A stretch of 44,060 nt of DNA from Candidatus Kuenenia stuttgartensis (GCA_945897965.1 CAMDHK010000008.1:1-44060), one strand, 5' to 3'; shown: positions 8,676 through 19,736, counted from the stretch's first letter. Translations and numbers: made by a program. Notes: generated by a model from the letters alone, not told the origin.

Positions 8676-11600
8676 TTAACCGCAACCAGTAGTTGCACCG
8701 CAAGTATCGCATTTGCAACATGCGCCACTGCGTATCAAAGTAAGCTGGCCACACTCATTACATGGGTCGCCTTCATACCCTTTAAGCCTAGCAACGCGAA
8801 TTCGATCATCGGGCTTGGCAGCAAGGGATACCGAATGCGCTTCTTCGTGAGAGGCCGCAGTATGGTTACCATTGGTTGAGGAATAACGCTGTTCGCTAGA
8901 GCCCTTCATAGGGCGTAGATTTTCCGTACGGGGAATAAAGAAGGCCTTCTGCCTTGCAATAGACTTTTCATCCCTTTCATCAGCTTCTTCATCTGAAAGA
9001 TCAGCTTCATAATCTGGAGTCGCAGGAGTACGATCAATCGCATCCGCCCGAAGGTCTTCAGGTTGGACATGCGCCAAATCATGGCGACCAAGATAAGTGA
9101 TAGCCAATTCCCTAAAGATGTAGTCAATTACAGAAGTCGTCATCTTGATATGGGGATTACCCTGAACTGGGCCATTAGGCTCAAACCGGGTAAACACAAA
9201 AGCATCAACATATTCTTCAAGCGGAACACCATGTTGCAGGCCAAGGGAAACAGCAATTGCAAAGCAATTGGTCATGCTACGAAACGCTGCGCCTTCCTTA
9301 TGCATATCGATGAATATTTCACCGAGGGAATTATCATCGTACTCGCCTGTACGAACATAAATCTTATGATTCCCAATCCTTGCTTTTTGAGTATACCCTG
9401 CCCTGCGATCGGGCAGGCGCCTACGATTCGCAATGTAGCGATAGACGACTTTTTGCGCCAATCGTACGGGGGAATTAGGGTTTTCATCTGCTTTTGCTTC
9501 ATCATCAAAGGAATCAACATTGATGTCTTCTGCATCAGCAACACTATTCAAAGGCTGACTAAGTTTAGAGCCGTCACGATAAAGCGCATTAGCTTTGATC
9601 ATCAGTTTCCAACTCATCATGTAAGCATTCTTAACATCTTCGAAAGTTGCAGAATGTGGCATATTGATGGTTTTGGAGATAGCACCTGAGACAAAAGGCT
9701 GGGCCGCAGCCATCATAAAAATATGTGCTTCAGCTGAAAGAAAGCGTTTGCCATTCTTGCCACAACGATTTGCACAATCAAACACTGCATAGTGTTCTTC
9801 ACGAAGATGAGGAGCACCTTCAATCGTCATGGTTCCACATACAAACTCACTAGCCTCTTGAACTTGCTGCTTGCTAAAGCCCAGCGCATTCAACAAATCA
9901 AAAGTTGGGGCTTCGATTCGTTCCTTAGGAATATTAAGAGTTTTCTCTAAAGCTTCATCCCCAAGGCTCCAGCGATTGAAAGCAAAACCAAGTTCAAATA
10001 CTGAAGGTAGCTGGGTTTCAATTTTTTGGATAAGCTCTGGAGTGAATCCCTTTGCAGCCAAAGATTCAACATTAATGTGAGGGCAGCCTTTAAGAGTCCC
10101 TGCACCTTTGCAATAACGAACGATATCTTCAATTTGAGATTGGTTGTAGCCAAGCCTTTGCAACGAAGGTGGCATCGAAGAGTTGATAATTTTGAAGTAA
10201 CCACCACCTGCCAACTTCTTGAACTTAACCAATGAAAAGTCAGGTTCGACCCCAGTGGTATCACAATCCATTACCAAACCAATGGTTCCAGTTGGCGCAA
10301 TACATGTAACTTGCGCATTACGGAAACCATGTTTCTCGCCAAGAGAAAGCATCAGGTCAGCTTCATTTCTCGCAGCATCGAGAAGATAGCTCGGGCACTT
10401 GGATGGATTAATTTCGACGGGGGTAATGGTAAGGCCTTCGTATTCAGCAGCATTCGTTTTAAAGGCTGCCCTACGGTGATTTCGAATCACACGAAGCATC
10501 GAGTGTTTATTCGCTTCATATCTTGAAAAAGGCCCAACTTCAGATGCAATGCGTGCAGACATTACATAAGCGGCGTTATGCAAAATAGAAGATAAAGCGC
10601 CACACCATGCACGACCTTCAGGGGAATCATAGGGAATGCCCTGAACCATAAGGAGGGTGCCAAGGTTTGCATATCCCAAGCCCAAAGTACGGAAGTCATA
10701 AGACTTTTGTGCTACAGGAATACTGGGGAACTGTGCCATGTATACAGAGATTTCGAGAACCAGTGTCCACAGGTAGCAACCATGCCTATAAGATTCGACA
10801 TCAAACATGCCTGTTGAATTGTCATAAAACTTAATCATATTTAATGACGCAAGATTACAAGCAGTATCATCTAGGAACATATACTCACTGCAAGGATTGG
10901 AAGCATTAATGCGACCATCAGCAGGGCAAGTATGCCATTCATTAATCGTGGTATCAAATTGAACGCCTGGATCTGCGCACATCCAAGCAGCGTTACAGAT
11001 TTGGTCATAAAGATCTGCTGCCTTGAGAGTTTCGCAAGGCTTCGGATCGCGACCAGCTTTTAGAGCTTTTTCTTTTTCCGTGCGGAAATAAAGAGGCCAA
11101 TCACCATTATTGATAACCGCTTGCATGAACTTGTTGTCAATGCGAACTGAATTATTACTATTTTGACCCGATACCGTAGCATAAGCCTTTGAATTCCAAT
11201 CGGTATCATATTCATCAAAGGCAATTTCGGTTGCACCGAGTTTGGCCAATTGAACCGATCGTTCGATGTAATTGGCAGGAATCAAAAACTTAGTTGCATT
11301 TAAAACTGCTTTTCGCAGTGTCTGGTTCTTCTTGACATCAAATCGCTCTGCCATTTTGGGCCAAGCATGGCAGGCCTTGATGATTGCGTTCAATTCTCTC
11401 GATAGCAACTTGGAGCCCACTACTAACGATGCAACTTTTTGCTCTTCGACGACTTTCCAATTGATGAAATCCTGAATATCAGGGTGATCTAGATCCAGCA
11501 CTACCATTTTGGCAGCTCGTCGTGTTGTACCACCGGATTTTATTGCACCAGCGGCACGATCACCAATTCTAAGGAAACTCATCAACCCGCTAGAGCGACC

Positions 11601-12323
11601 GCCACCGGATAAAGGCTCAGCTTCGCCTCGGAGGTTGGAAAAATTGCTACCTGTACCAGAACCATATTTAAAAATTCGGGCTTCACGAACCCAAAGGTCC
11701 ATGATGCCACCCTCATTGACGAGGTCATCTTCGATAGACTGGATAAAGCAGGCATGCGGGGCAGGATGCTCGTAAGCAGAAGTAGAACGAACCATATCCC
11801 CGGAGATGGGGTCTACTCTATAATGGCCTTGTGCAGGACCATCAATGCCATAAGCCCAATGTAAGCCAGTATTAAACCATTGTGGTGAGTTAGGTGCGGC
11901 CATTTGATTGGCAAGCATAAAACAAATTTCGTCATGGAAGCTTTGGGCATCCTGAGGAGTAGAAAAATAACCACCCTTCCAGCCCCAATAAGCCCAGCAA
12001 CCAGCTAATCTTCGAAATACCTGCCTGCTATCTGTTTCGCAAAGGTCGCGGGTATCGCCTTCAGCGGGAATGCTGCGTTGCAAGAATTCTGGAACACCTT
12101 CTTCATGCACCTTTGATGCATTCCGGGGCAGACCAGCCTTGCGAAAATATTTCTGGGCTAGAATATCAGTAGCAACCTGAGACCATTTCTCAGGAACCAT
12201 GACATCCTTCATTTCAAACACGGATTTGCCATCCGGGTTCACGATCTTTGAAGTTCGTGGGACAAATTTGATTGACGCAAAGGGATCCATACCCTCAACG
12301 GTGAAGTTACGATTAATACGCAT
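8676..12323 (-). CDS. nrdJ: Adenosylcobalamin-dependent (class II) ribonucleoside-diphosphate reductase
   Basis: It reduces ribonucleotides to deoxyribonucleotides using a thiyl radical generated by adenosylcobalamin, independent of oxygen. With the start at 12323 it has 1215 residues. The catalytic loop NPCSEYM gives N476, C478 (thiyl) and E480. The redox partners are probably C192 (APHACFIQS) and C489 ([10 protein letters not shown]). The C-terminus carries the expected Cys-rich zinc-ribbon-like tail (CNECG...[14 protein letters not shown]), which ferries reducing equivalents. I prefer the second ATG because AGGA sits about 5 bases upstream; the first ATG (12341) has no ribosome site. No other RNR class appears in the window. 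The gene lies between dcd and the adenosyltransferase gene, so dNTP supply and its cofactor enzyme are clustered. Confidence 0.97.
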   Translation of the reverse strand: MRINRNFTVEGMDPFASIKFVPRTSKIVNPDGKSVFEMKDVMVPEKWSQVATDILAQKYFRKAGLPRNASKVHEEGVPEFLQRSIPAEGDTRDLCETDSRQVFRRLAGCWAYWGWKGGYFSTPQDAQSFHDEICFMLANQMAAPNSPQWFNTGLHWAYGIDGPAQGHYRVDPISGDMVRSTSAYEHPAPHACFIQSIEDDLVNEGGIMDLWVREARIFKYGSGTGSNFSNLRGEAEPLSGGGRSSGLMSFLRIGDRAAGAIKSGGTTRRAAKMVVLDLDHPDIQDFINWKVVEEQKVASLVVGSKLLSRELNAIIKACHAWPKMAERFDVKKNQTLRKAVLNATKFLIPANYIERSVQLAKLGATEIAFDEYDTDWNSKAYATVSGQNSNNSVRIDNKFMQAVINNGDWPLYFRTEKEKALKAGRDPKPCETLKAADLYDQICNAAWMCADPGVQFDTTINEWHTCPADGRINASNPCSEYMFLDDTACNLASLNMIKFYDNSTGMFDVESYRHGCYLWTLVLEISVYMAQFPSIPVAQKSYDFRTLGLGYANLGTLLMVQGIPYDSPEGRAWCGALSSILHNAAYVMSARIASEVGPFSRYEANKHSMLRVIRNHRRAAFKTNAAEYEGLTITPVEINPSKCPSYLLDAARNEADLMLSLGEKHGFRNAQVTCIAPTGTIGLVMDCDTTGVEPDFSLVKFKKLAGGGYFKIINSSMPPSLQRLGYNQSQIEDIVRYCKGAGTLKGCPHINVESLAAKGFTPELIQKIETQLPSVFELGFAFNRWSLGDEALEKTLNIPKERIEAPTFDLLNALGFSKQQVQEASEFVCGTMTIEGAPHLREEHYAVFDCANRCGKNGKRFLSAEAHIFMMAAAQPFVSGAISKTINMPHSATFEDVKNAYMMSWKLMIKANALYRDGSKLSQPLNSVADAEDINVDSFDDEAKADENPNSPVRLAQKVVYRYIANRRRLPDRRAGYTQKARIGNHKIYVRTGEYDDNSLGEIFIDMHKEGAAFRSMTNCFAIAVSLGLQHGVPLEEYVDAFVFTRFEPNGPVQGNPHIKMTTSVIDYIFRELAITYLGRHDLAHVQPEDLRADAIDRTPATPDYEADLSDEEADERDEKSIARQKAFFIPRTENLRPMKGSSEQRYSSTNGNHTAASHEEAHSVSLAAKPDDRIRVARLKGYEGDPCNECGQLTLIRSGACCKCDTCGATTGCG

Positions 12324-12420
12324 TAATATCCTATCTTTCATTTCTTACGCAGGGGTCGCCACCATCCATAGTAACACGACTGTTCGACGGGAAGAACCTG
12401 CTACTTAACTAGAACCGAGG

Positions 12421-12455
12421 TGTGTATCCTAATGACGATTCATCAAATGTACACA
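12421..12455. promoter_or_regulatory. Dyad-symmetric element upstream of nrdJ
   Basis: TGTGTA (12421-12426) and TACACA (12450-12455) form the outer arms, and ATGA/TCAT (12432-12435, 12440-12443) the inner arms, of an imperfect palindrome about 100 bases before the nrdJ start. It does not match the NrdR box layout (ACA...TGT outer ends). No B12-box was recognised in this leader, so a cobalamin riboswitch is not supported. Confidence 0.3.
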
Positions 12456-12526
12456 ATAAAATTTAATAAAAAAACCGATTGTTCCGAAGCCATTATTATT
12501 TAAGAGTTTAAGAACTAAACAAATAA

Positions 12527-13090
12527 TTATTGCGGGGGTTGTGACCCAAGAACAAAAGGAAGTGTCAGACCTTTCTGGTCTTGGTATTTTCCTTTTTTAT
12601 CCGCATAACTTGTTTTGCACATTGCGCTACCTTTAAAAAACAAAATCTGGGCAATGCCTTCATTTGCATATATTTTAGCAGGTAGTGGAGTAGTATTACT
12701 AATTTCAATGGTAACCCTGCCACGCCATTCGGGCTCTAGCGGTGTAACATTCACAATGATACCACAGCGGGCGTAGGTACTTTTCCCAACACAAACAGCA
12801 ATAATATCTCTTGGAATTTCAAGGTACTCAACTGTTTCTGCTAGGGCAAAACTATTGGGCGGTATAAGGCAATAATCGGCTTCGATATCTACAAAAGATG
12901 CTGGGTCGAAATTCTTCGGGTCAACCACTGTGCAACGAGCGTTGGTAAAAACTTTGAAATGCCTATCAACTCGTACATCGTAACCATAACTAGTAACGCC
13001 ATAAGAAATCAATCCCTTGCGGCCTGAACATTCTTCAAAGGGAACGATCTTAATATTTTCCTTGATCATCCAGTCAGGTAAAACAGCCAT
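12527..13090 (-). CDS. dcd: dCTP deaminase
   Basis: It deaminates dCTP to dUTP, feeding dTTP synthesis. The 187-residue protein has the dUTPase-like beta fold with SYGYDVRVD, the [13 protein letters not shown] strand, [10 protein letters not shown] and the catalytic [14 protein letters not shown] segment. The length fits a monofunctional Dcd rather than the shorter dUTPases. I place the start at the ATG at 13090 ([12 protein letters not shown]) because GAGGAA lies about 6 bases upstream. A longer frame beginning with TTG at 13132 adds 14 residues with no family support. It is the first gene of the leftward block, 203 bp upstream of nrdJ, and is functionally linked through pyrimidine dNTP balance. 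Confidence 0.96.
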   Translation of the reverse strand: MAVLPDWMIKENIKIVPFEECSGRKGLISYGVTSYGYDVRVDRHFKVFTNARCTVVDPKNFDPASFVDIEADYCLIPPNSFALAETVEYLEIPRDIIAVCVGKSTYARCGIIVNVTPLEPEWRGRVTIEISNTTPLPAKIYANEGIAQILFFKGSAMCKTSYADKKGKYQDQKGLTLPFVLGSQPPQ

Positions 13091-13474
13091 GTTTTGTTCC
13101 TCGCTTCCAAATAAAAGCTTCATTAAACACAAGAATCATCATCCGGATGAAAAACAAGTGTAAGCCACATACATATTTATCATAGACTTAAAGATGTTTA
13201 TCCTTTCCAAAGTAGAAATCAACTAAGAAGTTTTGGAATTTATAAAGAGGTGTTTGAACCACTCGTCTTTAAGCCCGAATATTTATTTACAGAATTTAAA
13301 TTGTTGGAAATAATCTCTTGGCAAAAATAGATTTTGTGTGCATGATGACAAAAGAATTTCAAAAAAAGAGTTTCAGTATTGGGACCCGCCTGTTAAAAAT
13401 ACAGTTAGAAAGTACAGACTATTGTTTAAACCTGCTAATTGTTAAACCTGTTTTTAAAGTATGTAAGGATGATC
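13091..13474. other. Divergent intergenic region, dcd / thioredoxin-NHL gene
   Basis: This AT-rich region of 384 bases separates two divergent genes and must hold both promoters. No RNA gene or good open frame is visible. The only clear structure is a near-direct repeat: ATTGTTTAAACCTG (13421-13434) and ATTGTTAAACCTG (13438-13450), 17 bp apart, just upstream of the rightward gene. I could not settle on a convincing -35/-10 pair. Confidence 0.5.
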
Positions 13475-15160
13475 ATGAATTCTAAACCTATTCCAGCTGA
13501 AACATCTACCCCTGACTTATTAACTAAAAAGTCTTCTCCCAAATGGTTTACCTATTTGGTGCCGGTTGCAACCTTGTTAGGCTTGGCACTGCTTGGAAGC
13601 TACTTTTATATTCCAGGAAACACTCAAGCATTAGCTCAGGTTCCTGCTGAAAAATCAACCGCTCAGGATAAAGAAAAAGCGAAAGCTGAAAAAGTTTCTG
13701 CCCCTGATTTTGAAGGTGGGGTTGCTTGGCTTAACACTGCAAAACCCATCAGCATCAAAGATCTAAAAGGCAAAATCGTTCTTTTGGACTTCTGGACCCT
13801 TTGTTGCATTAACTGTATCCACACCCTCCCCGACCTAGCAAAGCTTGAAAAGAAATACGCCAACGAACTTGTCGTAATCGGCGTTCACTCTGCAAAGTTT
13901 GAAAACGAAAAAGAAACAGAAAGCATCCGCAAGGCAATTGCACGCTACGAAATCAAACATCCCGTAGTTAATGATGCCAACATGAAAATCTGGCGAACTT
14001 ATGGTGTTAACTCTTGGCCAACATTAGTCCTCTTGGATTCCGAAGGTAATTTTGTTGCAAAAGGTTCGGGCGAAGGCTTGCACGATGCGGTCGACTTGGC
14101 AATTGCAAAGCTAGTAAAGTCAGGCAGAGAAAATAAAACACTTAATGAAAAACCAATCGACTTCGGTCAATCTGTGGAAAAAGCCACTTCACCGCTTTAC
14201 TTCCCTGGAAAAGTTTTGGCAGATGCAGAATCTAAACGTATTTTCATCGCTGACAGCACCAATCACAGAGTCATCATCACTGATCTTGAGGGTAAGGCAC
14301 TTGCAACAATCGGCCAAGGTGGTAAACCTGGATTTAAAAATGGATCCTACACCGAAGCCATGTTTGATGATCCTCAGGGAATGGCACTGGTGGGCGATGA
14401 TCTATATCTTGCCGATAGAAAGAATCACTTAGTTAGAAAAATAGATCTGAAAAAACAAACTGTTTCCACTGCTGCTGGAACAGGCAAACAAGGCCATGAC
14501 CGTGATACTGGTGGTATCGCTACTTTGGTTGGCCTTAACAGCCCATGGGATTTACTCCGTAAAGGCGATACTCTTTTCATCGCTTTGGCTGGGCATCATC
14601 AAATCTGGACACTCGATATTAAATTTAAAAAGCTTCTCCCTTACGCAGGCAATGGCAGAGAGACACTTAAAGATAACCCACTAGCTTCTTCGAGTTTTGC
14701 TCAGCCCAGCGGGTTAACCACCGATGGCACAAACCTCTTTGTTGCAGATAGTGAGATTAGTGCCATTCGTTCGCTTCCCTTGGATGGTAAAGGCAATGTT
14801 AAAACCATTGTTGGGCTTGGCCTTTTTGATTTCGGTGACATCGACGGATTTGGCGATGAAGTACGAATCCAGCATGCTTTAGGTGTCGCTTGGCATCAGG
14901 GCCTGATTTATATTGCTGACACCTACAATAGCAAAATCAAAACCCTTGATCCTAAAACCCGAGAATGCAAAAACTATCTTTCCAGCACCAAAACCGGTTG
15001 GATGGGTGGCCCCATGTTCAACGAACCCGCAGGCATTAATATTTCGGGCGGAATGATTTATATCGCTGATACAAACGCCCACCGCATTCAAGTGGTGGAT
15101 TTAAAAACAAAAGCTGTCAGCACACTTAAAATTACCGGTGTCGATATCGTACCAAGGTAA
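13475..15160 (+). CDS. Membrane-anchored thioredoxin-like protein with C-terminal NHL beta-propeller (NHLRC2-like)
   Basis: The protein has 561 residues. One N-terminal transmembrane anchor (about residues 24-46, WFTYLVPVATLLGLALLGSY) is followed by a linker and a thioredoxin-like domain (about 75-205). The redox motif CCINC places the CxxC at C111-C114, in the FWTLCCINC context seen in eukaryotic and bacterial NHLRC2 proteins. The rest is a propeller of NHL-type repeats (FIADSTNHRV, YLADRKNHLVRKID, YIADTYNSKI, YIADTNAHRIQVVD). It is probably an extracytoplasmic thiol-disulfide protein whose propeller binds a partner. The start at 13475 has AAGGA 5 bases upstream; the first in-frame ATG (13439) has none. 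The next gene, 60 bp on, encodes a DsbD-like electron donor. Confidence 0.9.
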   Translation: MNSKPIPAETSTPDLLTKKSSPKWFTYLVPVATLLGLALLGSYFYIPGNTQALAQVPAEKSTAQDKEKAKAEKVSAPDFEGGVAWLNTAKPISIKDLKGKIVLLDFWTLCCINCIHTLPDLAKLEKKYANELVVIGVHSAKFENEKETESIRKAIARYEIKHPVVNDANMKIWRTYGVNSWPTLVLLDSEGNFVAKGSGEGLHDAVDLAIAKLVKSGRENKTLNEKPIDFGQSVEKATSPLYFPGKVLADAESKRIFIADSTNHRVIITDLEGKALATIGQGGKPGFKNGSYTEAMFDDPQGMALVGDDLYLADRKNHLVRKIDLKKQTVSTAAGTGKQGHDRDTGGIATLVGLNSPWDLLRKGDTLFIALAGHHQIWTLDIKFKKLLPYAGNGRETLKDNPLASSSFAQPSGLTTDGTNLFVADSEISAIRSLPLDGKGNVKTIVGLGLFDFGDIDGFGDEVRIQHALGVAWHQGLIYIADTYNSKIKTLDPKTRECKNYLSSTKTGWMGGPMFNEPAGINISGGMIYIADTNAHRIQVVDLKTKAVSTLKITGVDIVPR

Positions 15161-15220
15161 TCAAGCCTAACTTTGAAACCTGATAGTTATACAACCATCA
15201 TCCAATGAAAATGATTACAT

Positions 15221-17299
15221 ATGATGCAATTGAGATCTTTATTTGTAATTGCAGTGCTTATTCTGACGTCTGCTTTTTATGTGGTTGGACAAACCCCTGA
15301 AAAAATTTCGCCGCCCGCTACTGCATCACGAATCGATTTCTCCGCAACCTTAGGCGCAGTAGACCCTTTTTCTGATTCCAATATCGAAGAGCCAAAAGAA
15401 CTTGCCGTTCGCAGAGGCGAAGTTCTTGTCCTGCGTATCCAAGGAACCCCAAAAACGGGATTTCATACCTACCCCATAACCCAACGAACCGAAAACCAAG
15501 ACGAGAACGGTCTCTCAAAACTTACCTTCAAAAAAAACCCAGTATTCTCCCCTATATATCCTCTAAAAGAATCCGAACCCGAATGGAAAGAAGAGGGGGT
15601 GCTTGGCTACTTCCTTGAATTTGAAAAGCCATTCACTTGGACCCAGGAAATCTACATTCAACCCGATGCCACGGTTGGCAAAACCGAACTTAACTTTTCA
15701 ATCAAGTTGCAGGTTTGCGATTCAAAATGTGTTTGGGGGGAACACGTATTTAGCATCCCTGTATCTGTATCCAAATCAAACCCACTCGAAACTTCGGAAG
15801 AACTTAAACAAAGATTAGCCATCAAAGAAGATGCGCCTAAGATTGTTGCCGATCCTAAAAGCAGCAATCCCAAAAGCAATAAGCAGCAAACTAATACAGA
15901 TAACTCCAAGACTGGAACCGAAGGCTTATTGGCATTTGCACTACAGGGAATGTTTTGGGGAGCTATCTCCCTCGTAACGCCTTGCGTTTTCCCCATGATT
16001 CCAATCACGGTAAGTTACTTCCTAAAGCAATCAGAAAAAACCCATCACAGGCCGGTTGCAATGGCAGTAGTTTATAGCCTCACTATTGTTATTGTTCTTA
16101 CCATTGCCGCAGTGGCCCTACTCTCATTCTTTCGCTTACTTAGCGTGCACCCTGCCATGAACTTTGGCTTGGGATGCCTATTTGTTTTCTTTTCTTTAAG
16201 CCTGCTTGGTATGTATGAAATTGAGCTCCCAAGTGGGTTGGCACATTTCACCAGTTCCAAACAAGGCCAAGGCGGGATGGTTGGAACCATCTTCATGGCA
16301 CTTACTTTCACGATCGTCAGCTTTGCCTGTGTTGCTCCATTCCTTGGTGGTTTTGGTGGCACAGCTTCTGGATCAAATCTCACCTTCCTCCACCGCCTGC
16401 TTGGTGGGTTCGCATTCTCATTAACTTTTGCATCGCCATTTTTCCTGCTTGCATTGTTTCCCGGAATGTTGAAGAAGCTTCCCAAGAGTGGTAATTGGCT
16501 TAACAGCGTCAAGGTAGTGATGGGCTTTCTGGAATTGGCAGCTGCAATCAAGTTTTTCAGAGCAGGAGAACTTGTATTATTTCCCGAACCATTAATATTC
16601 ACTTACGATTTCTCGATGGCAATTACGGTTATTATTGCTCTTTGCTGCGGGCTGTATCTTTTGGGCTTTTTGCAACTCCCACACGATATGCCCTCCGAAC
16701 ACACGAGCGTTCCTGGAGTTGTACTAGGCTGCCTTTTCTTGGCATTTGGTTTATATCTGACACCTGCGTTATTAAAGTTAAAGGAAGATGGGTCGCGACT
16801 AAGGCCATCGGGAATGATTTTCGCCTGGGTTGATTCCTTCCTACTTCCAGAAGAAAACGATGATCTACCCTTCATCGGAGATTTAAATCGTGGTCTGGAA
16901 GAAGCAAAGAAACAAAACAAGATGGTTTTTATCGATTTCACCGGGGTAACCTGCACCAACTGCAAAATCAATGAGGCCAATGTTTTCCCGATGAAAGATG
17001 TTCGTGAGCTTCTCAAAAAGTTTGTGCTAGTGCAACTTTACACCGATCGTGTACCGGACAAACTTTACTCCCCCGAAGAACGATCCGCATTTCAAGGCAG
17101 TGCCACCAAACAACGCGCTGACGCGAATAAAAATCTCGACTTCCAAAAGTTAAAGTTCAACACAGAACAACTTCCTCTTTATGTAGTGGTCAAACCGGAT
17201 GCGAATAGCTTTGTTGAAGTCGCAAGGTATGATGAGGGAAAGATCAATGATGTTTCAGCATTTATAAAGTTTCTAAGGTCTGGGCTAAACGGCAAATAA
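15221..17299 (+). CDS. DsbD-like thiol:disulfide interchange protein
   Basis: The protein has 692 residues and three modules. A signal peptide (1-24) leads to an N-terminal DsbD-alpha-like domain with a C166-x3-C170 pair (VCDSKCVWG). The membrane module has about eight hydrophobic helices between 236 and 520, with the two conserved Cys C255 ([10 protein letters not shown]) and C370 ([11 protein letters not shown]) that carry electrons across the membrane. The C-terminal thioredoxin domain has C578-T-N-C581. Such proteins transfer reducing power from cytoplasmic thioredoxin to periplasmic substrates. The redoxin encoded just upstream is a plausible client. No strong ribosome site precedes the two adjacent ATGs (15221, 15224), so the exact start is uncertain. 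Confidence 0.93.
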   Translation: MMQLRSLFVIAVLILTSAFYVVGQTPEKISPPATASRIDFSATLGAVDPFSDSNIEEPKELAVRRGEVLVLRIQGTPKTGFHTYPITQRTENQDENGLSKLTFKKNPVFSPIYPLKESEPEWKEEGVLGYFLEFEKPFTWTQEIYIQPDATVGKTELNFSIKLQVCDSKCVWGEHVFSIPVSVSKSNPLETSEELKQRLAIKEDAPKIVADPKSSNPKSNKQQTNTDNSKTGTEGLLAFALQGMFWGAISLVTPCVFPMIPITVSYFLKQSEKTHHRPVAMAVVYSLTIVIVLTIAAVALLSFFRLLSVHPAMNFGLGCLFVFFSLSLLGMYEIELPSGLAHFTSSKQGQGGMVGTIFMALTFTIVSFACVAPFLGGFGGTASGSNLTFLHRLLGGFAFSLTFASPFFLLALFPGMLKKLPKSGNWLNSVKVVMGFLELAAAIKFFRAGELVLFPEPLIFTYDFSMAITVIIALCCGLYLLGFLQLPHDMPSEHTSVPGVVLGCLFLAFGLYLTPALLKLKEDGSRLRPSGMIFAWVDSFLLPEENDDLPFIGDLNRGLEEAKKQNKMVFIDFTGVTCTNCKINEANVFPMKDVRELLKKFVLVQLYTDRVPDKLYSPEERSAFQGSATKQRADANKNLDFQKLKFNTEQLPLYVVVKPDANSFVEVARYDEGKINDVSAFIKFLRSGLNGK

Positions 17300-17336
17300 A
17301 CCAAATTCGCAACTATCTCTCAAGGAGAATCATGCA

Positions 17337-18818
17337 ATGTCTTCCGCATCTAAATCAAAAATCATCAAAGCTCCCAAGGTTTCGAATCAGAAATTATTTA
17401 TCAATGGTAAATGGGTCAACAGTATATCTGGCAAAACATTTGCAACTTTAAACCCCTCAACTGGGCAGGAAATTTGCCAAGTGGCTGAGGCCGACTCTGC
17501 AGATGTCGATCTTGCAGTAAAAGCTGCAAGAAAAGCATTTGAATCAGGGCCTTGGAAAAAGATGAGCGCAGCAGAGCGAGGCCGTAGAATCAACAAACTC
17601 GCAGATCTTATGGAACAAAATCTTCCAGAGTTGGCTGCACTCGAATCACTCGACAATGGCAAACCTCTTCGTGATTCCCTTAATGCGGATCTCCCTCTTA
17701 GCATCAAGGCTTACCGCTATTACGCTGGTTGGTGCGATAAAACCCATGGCAAAACTATTCCAGTAGAAGGCGAATATTTCTGCTACACCAAGCATGAACC
17801 CGTTGGTGTTGTAGGCCAGATCATTCCTTGGAATTTCCCATTGCTAATGACCGCTTGGAAATGGGCCCCTGCTCTGGCAACCGGTTGCACGATTGTTTTA
17901 AAACCCGCAGAGCAAACCCCTCTTACAGCTCTGAGGATGGCAGCACTTGCCCAAGAAGCAGATATTCCAGATGGTGTTATCAATGTTGTGCCAGGATTTG
18001 GGCCCACTGCTGGCGCTGCAATCACATCGCACATGGATATTGATAAAGTCGCCTTCACAGGCGAAGGCAGCACGGGCCAACTAGTTATGCAGGCTGCGGC
18101 CAAGAGTAATTTAAAACGCGTCAGCCTTGAGTTGGGTGGCAAAAGCCCAAATGTGGTTTTTGCTGATGCTGATTTGGATGCTGCGGTAGAAGGAGCCTAT
18201 TTTGGTTTGTTTTTTAATCAAGGACAATGCTGTTGCGCAGGTAGCAGGCTTTTCGTTGAAGAAAAGATCCATGATGCTTTTGTGGAAAAACTAGTTGCTA
18301 GGGCAAAAAAACAACGCATAGGTGATCCCTTTGATATGACAACCACCCAGGGGCCCCAAATATCCCAAGAACAATGCGATCGCATTATGGGATATATCGA
18401 TATCGGAATTTCCGAAGGTGCCAACCTGTTAAGTGGTGGCAAAAGAGTTGGAAATAAAGGGTATTTCATCCAGCCAACCATTTTCGATGGTGTCAAAGAC
18501 AACATGCGAATTGCAAAAGAAGAAATTTTTGGCCCAGTGATGAACATTCTCAAGTTTAAAGATGTAGACGAAGTGGTTCAGCGGGGTAATAAAACCTTCT
18601 ACGGGCTTGCTGCTGCAATTTGGACCAAAGATATTACCAAGGCCCACCGCCTTGCGAATAGCTTAAGAGCTGGCACGGTTTGGGTCAATTGCTACGATGT
18701 TTTTGATGCTGCTGCTCCCTTTGGCGGTTTCAAAATGAGTGGCATTGGCAGAGAACTAGGGGAATACGCTTTAAGCCTCTATACCGAAGTAAAAACTGTC
18801 TACATAAACCTAGGCTAA
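17337..18818 (+). CDS. NAD(P)+-dependent aldehyde dehydrogenase
   Basis: The 493-residue protein is a standard ALDH-superfamily enzyme close in pattern to ALDH1/ALDH2. It has the PWNFPLLM cofactor region (164-171), the general base E265 in LELGGKSP, and the nucleophile C299 in [11 protein letters not shown], where the middle of three Cys is catalytic in ALDH2. GTVWVNCYD and [13 protein letters not shown] near the C-terminus are also family hallmarks. It oxidises aldehydes to acids; the exact substrate is not clear. It starts 37 bp after the DsbD-like gene with AAGGAGA upstream, so it may be co-transcribed with the thiol-redox pair. No signal peptide is seen, hence cytoplasmic. Confidence 0.96.
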   Translation: MSSASKSKIIKAPKVSNQKLFINGKWVNSISGKTFATLNPSTGQEICQVAEADSADVDLAVKAARKAFESGPWKKMSAAERGRRINKLADLMEQNLPELAALESLDNGKPLRDSLNADLPLSIKAYRYYAGWCDKTHGKTIPVEGEYFCYTKHEPVGVVGQIIPWNFPLLMTAWKWAPALATGCTIVLKPAEQTPLTALRMAALAQEADIPDGVINVVPGFGPTAGAAITSHMDIDKVAFTGEGSTGQLVMQAAAKSNLKRVSLELGGKSPNVVFADADLDAAVEGAYFGLFFNQGQCCCAGSRLFVEEKIHDAFVEKLVARAKKQRIGDPFDMTTTQGPQISQEQCDRIMGYIDIGISEGANLLSGGKRVGNKGYFIQPTIFDGVKDNMRIAKEEIFGPVMNILKFKDVDEVVQRGNKTFYGLAAAIWTKDITKAHRLANSLRAGTVWVNCYDVFDAAAPFGGFKMSGIGRELGEYALSLYTEVKTVYINLG

Positions 18819-18864
18819 CAAACCGAATAATGGTCAAATGTATACTATTCTTGCGTTCTGGCCT

Positions 18865-18893
18865 TTTATTCCCGCTTTGAACCATGCTATAAA
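18865..18893 (+). promoter_or_regulatory. Possible extended -10 promoter of the TIGR03009 gene
   Basis: TGCTATAAA (18885-18893) matches an extended -10 (TG-n-TATAAT-like) about 60 bases before the gene start. The -35 position (TTTATT, 18865-18870) is weak, as is common for extended -10 promoters. It is an inference from consensus only. Confidence 0.4.
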
Positions 18894-18953
18894 TTCTTCT
18901 AATGAAGCAGCGGATTGGCTTTACATTTATGCTGCTTGATTAGGAGAATCGAT

Positions 18954-19736
18954 ATGGTTAGGTCAATTTTATCTTTAGTAGCTTTGTTTCTTTGCGTGGG
19001 CAATTCGTTTGCCCAAACTAATGTTCCCGCAGTCGCCAATCAGGTTCCTTCTGCTGCACAACTCCAGCAATATCTCAATCGCTGGGAACAAGAAATGCTC
19101 AAGGTTCAAACTCTTGCAGCAACCATTAAATTAATTGAAAAAGATAAAACTTTTGAAACCACCTCTGCTTCCATAGGTGTTGCAAAATATATGAAATTGG
19201 GCTCAGGCTCAAGCACCGTGAATCTTGCAAGTTTGGAATTGCGCAGGGAAGGCAAAGCCGATTTAGACAAAAAATTTCTTTGCACTGGCAACTATCTCTA
19301 TCAGGTTTTGTTTGAAGCCAAAGAAATAAGGGCCTTTGAGATGCCCAAACCCAAACAAGGACAGGTCGCAGAAGATAGTTTCATGTCTTTATTGTTTGGA
19401 ATGAAGGCTGAAGAGGCGCTTCGCAGGTACGACATAAGGCTTACTAAGGAAGACCAATGGTATATTTACATGGATATCAGCCCAAGATTTCCAGCAGACA
19501 AAGCTGATTTTCAACGCGCAAGAATTGTTTTTAATCGGGCCAATTTCATGCCCAGACAATTATGGTTTGAGCAACCCAATGGCAGCGAAGTTACTTGGGA
19601 CATCCCGAAAATGGAAACAAATGTTAAACTCGAAAGAAGCGAATTTGATCCACCTCGTGCGCCTCAGGGATGGAAATTAGTTCAAGAACCCATCGCTCAA
19701 CAAGGGCAACCGAGGGTTGTTCGCCCAAAACCCTAA
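18954..19736 (+). CDS. TIGR03009 family secreted protein
   Basis: The protein has 260 residues. A signal peptide (about 1-20, ending SFAQ) predicts export. The mature part begins with a helix (LQQYLNRWEQEMLKVQTLAA), followed by antiparallel strands with the pattern LRREGKAD..., FLCTGNYLYQ and AKEIRAFEMPKPKQGQ. The last part (MPRQLWFEQPNGSEVTWDI) resembles LolA/LolB-like lipoprotein-sorting folds. This order matches the planctomycete TIGR03009 family as I know it. The function is not established; by fold it may bind a lipid or lipoprotein in the periplasm. The start at 18954 is preceded by TAGGAG 7 bases upstream; an ATG-like start at 18915 has no site. It has its own likely promoter. Confidence 0.85.
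   Translation: MVRSILSLVALFLCVGNSFAQTNVPAVANQVPSAAQLQQYLNRWEQEMLKVQTLAATIKLIEKDKTFETTSASIGVAKYMKLGSGSSTVNLASLELRREGKADLDKKFLCTGNYLYQVLFEAKEIRAFEMPKPKQGQVAEDSFMSLLFGMKAEEALRRYDIRLTKEDQWYIYMDISPRFPADKADFQRARIVFNRANFMPRQLWFEQPNGSEVTWDIPKMETNVKLERSEFDPPRAPQGWKLVQEPIAQQGQPRVVRPKP

Noticed and set aside
9063-9689. 208-codon open frame opposite nrdJ
   Set aside because: Antisense to a conserved coding region with no independent support.
12342-12526. Possible cobalamin riboswitch upstream of nrdJ
   Set aside because: No B12-box-like core or the expected arm order was found in the leader on the minus strand; the gap to dcd is also short for this class.
16072-16602. 176-codon open frame opposite the DsbD-like gene
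   Set aside because: Antisense shadow of a membrane-protein region; no motif or start signal.
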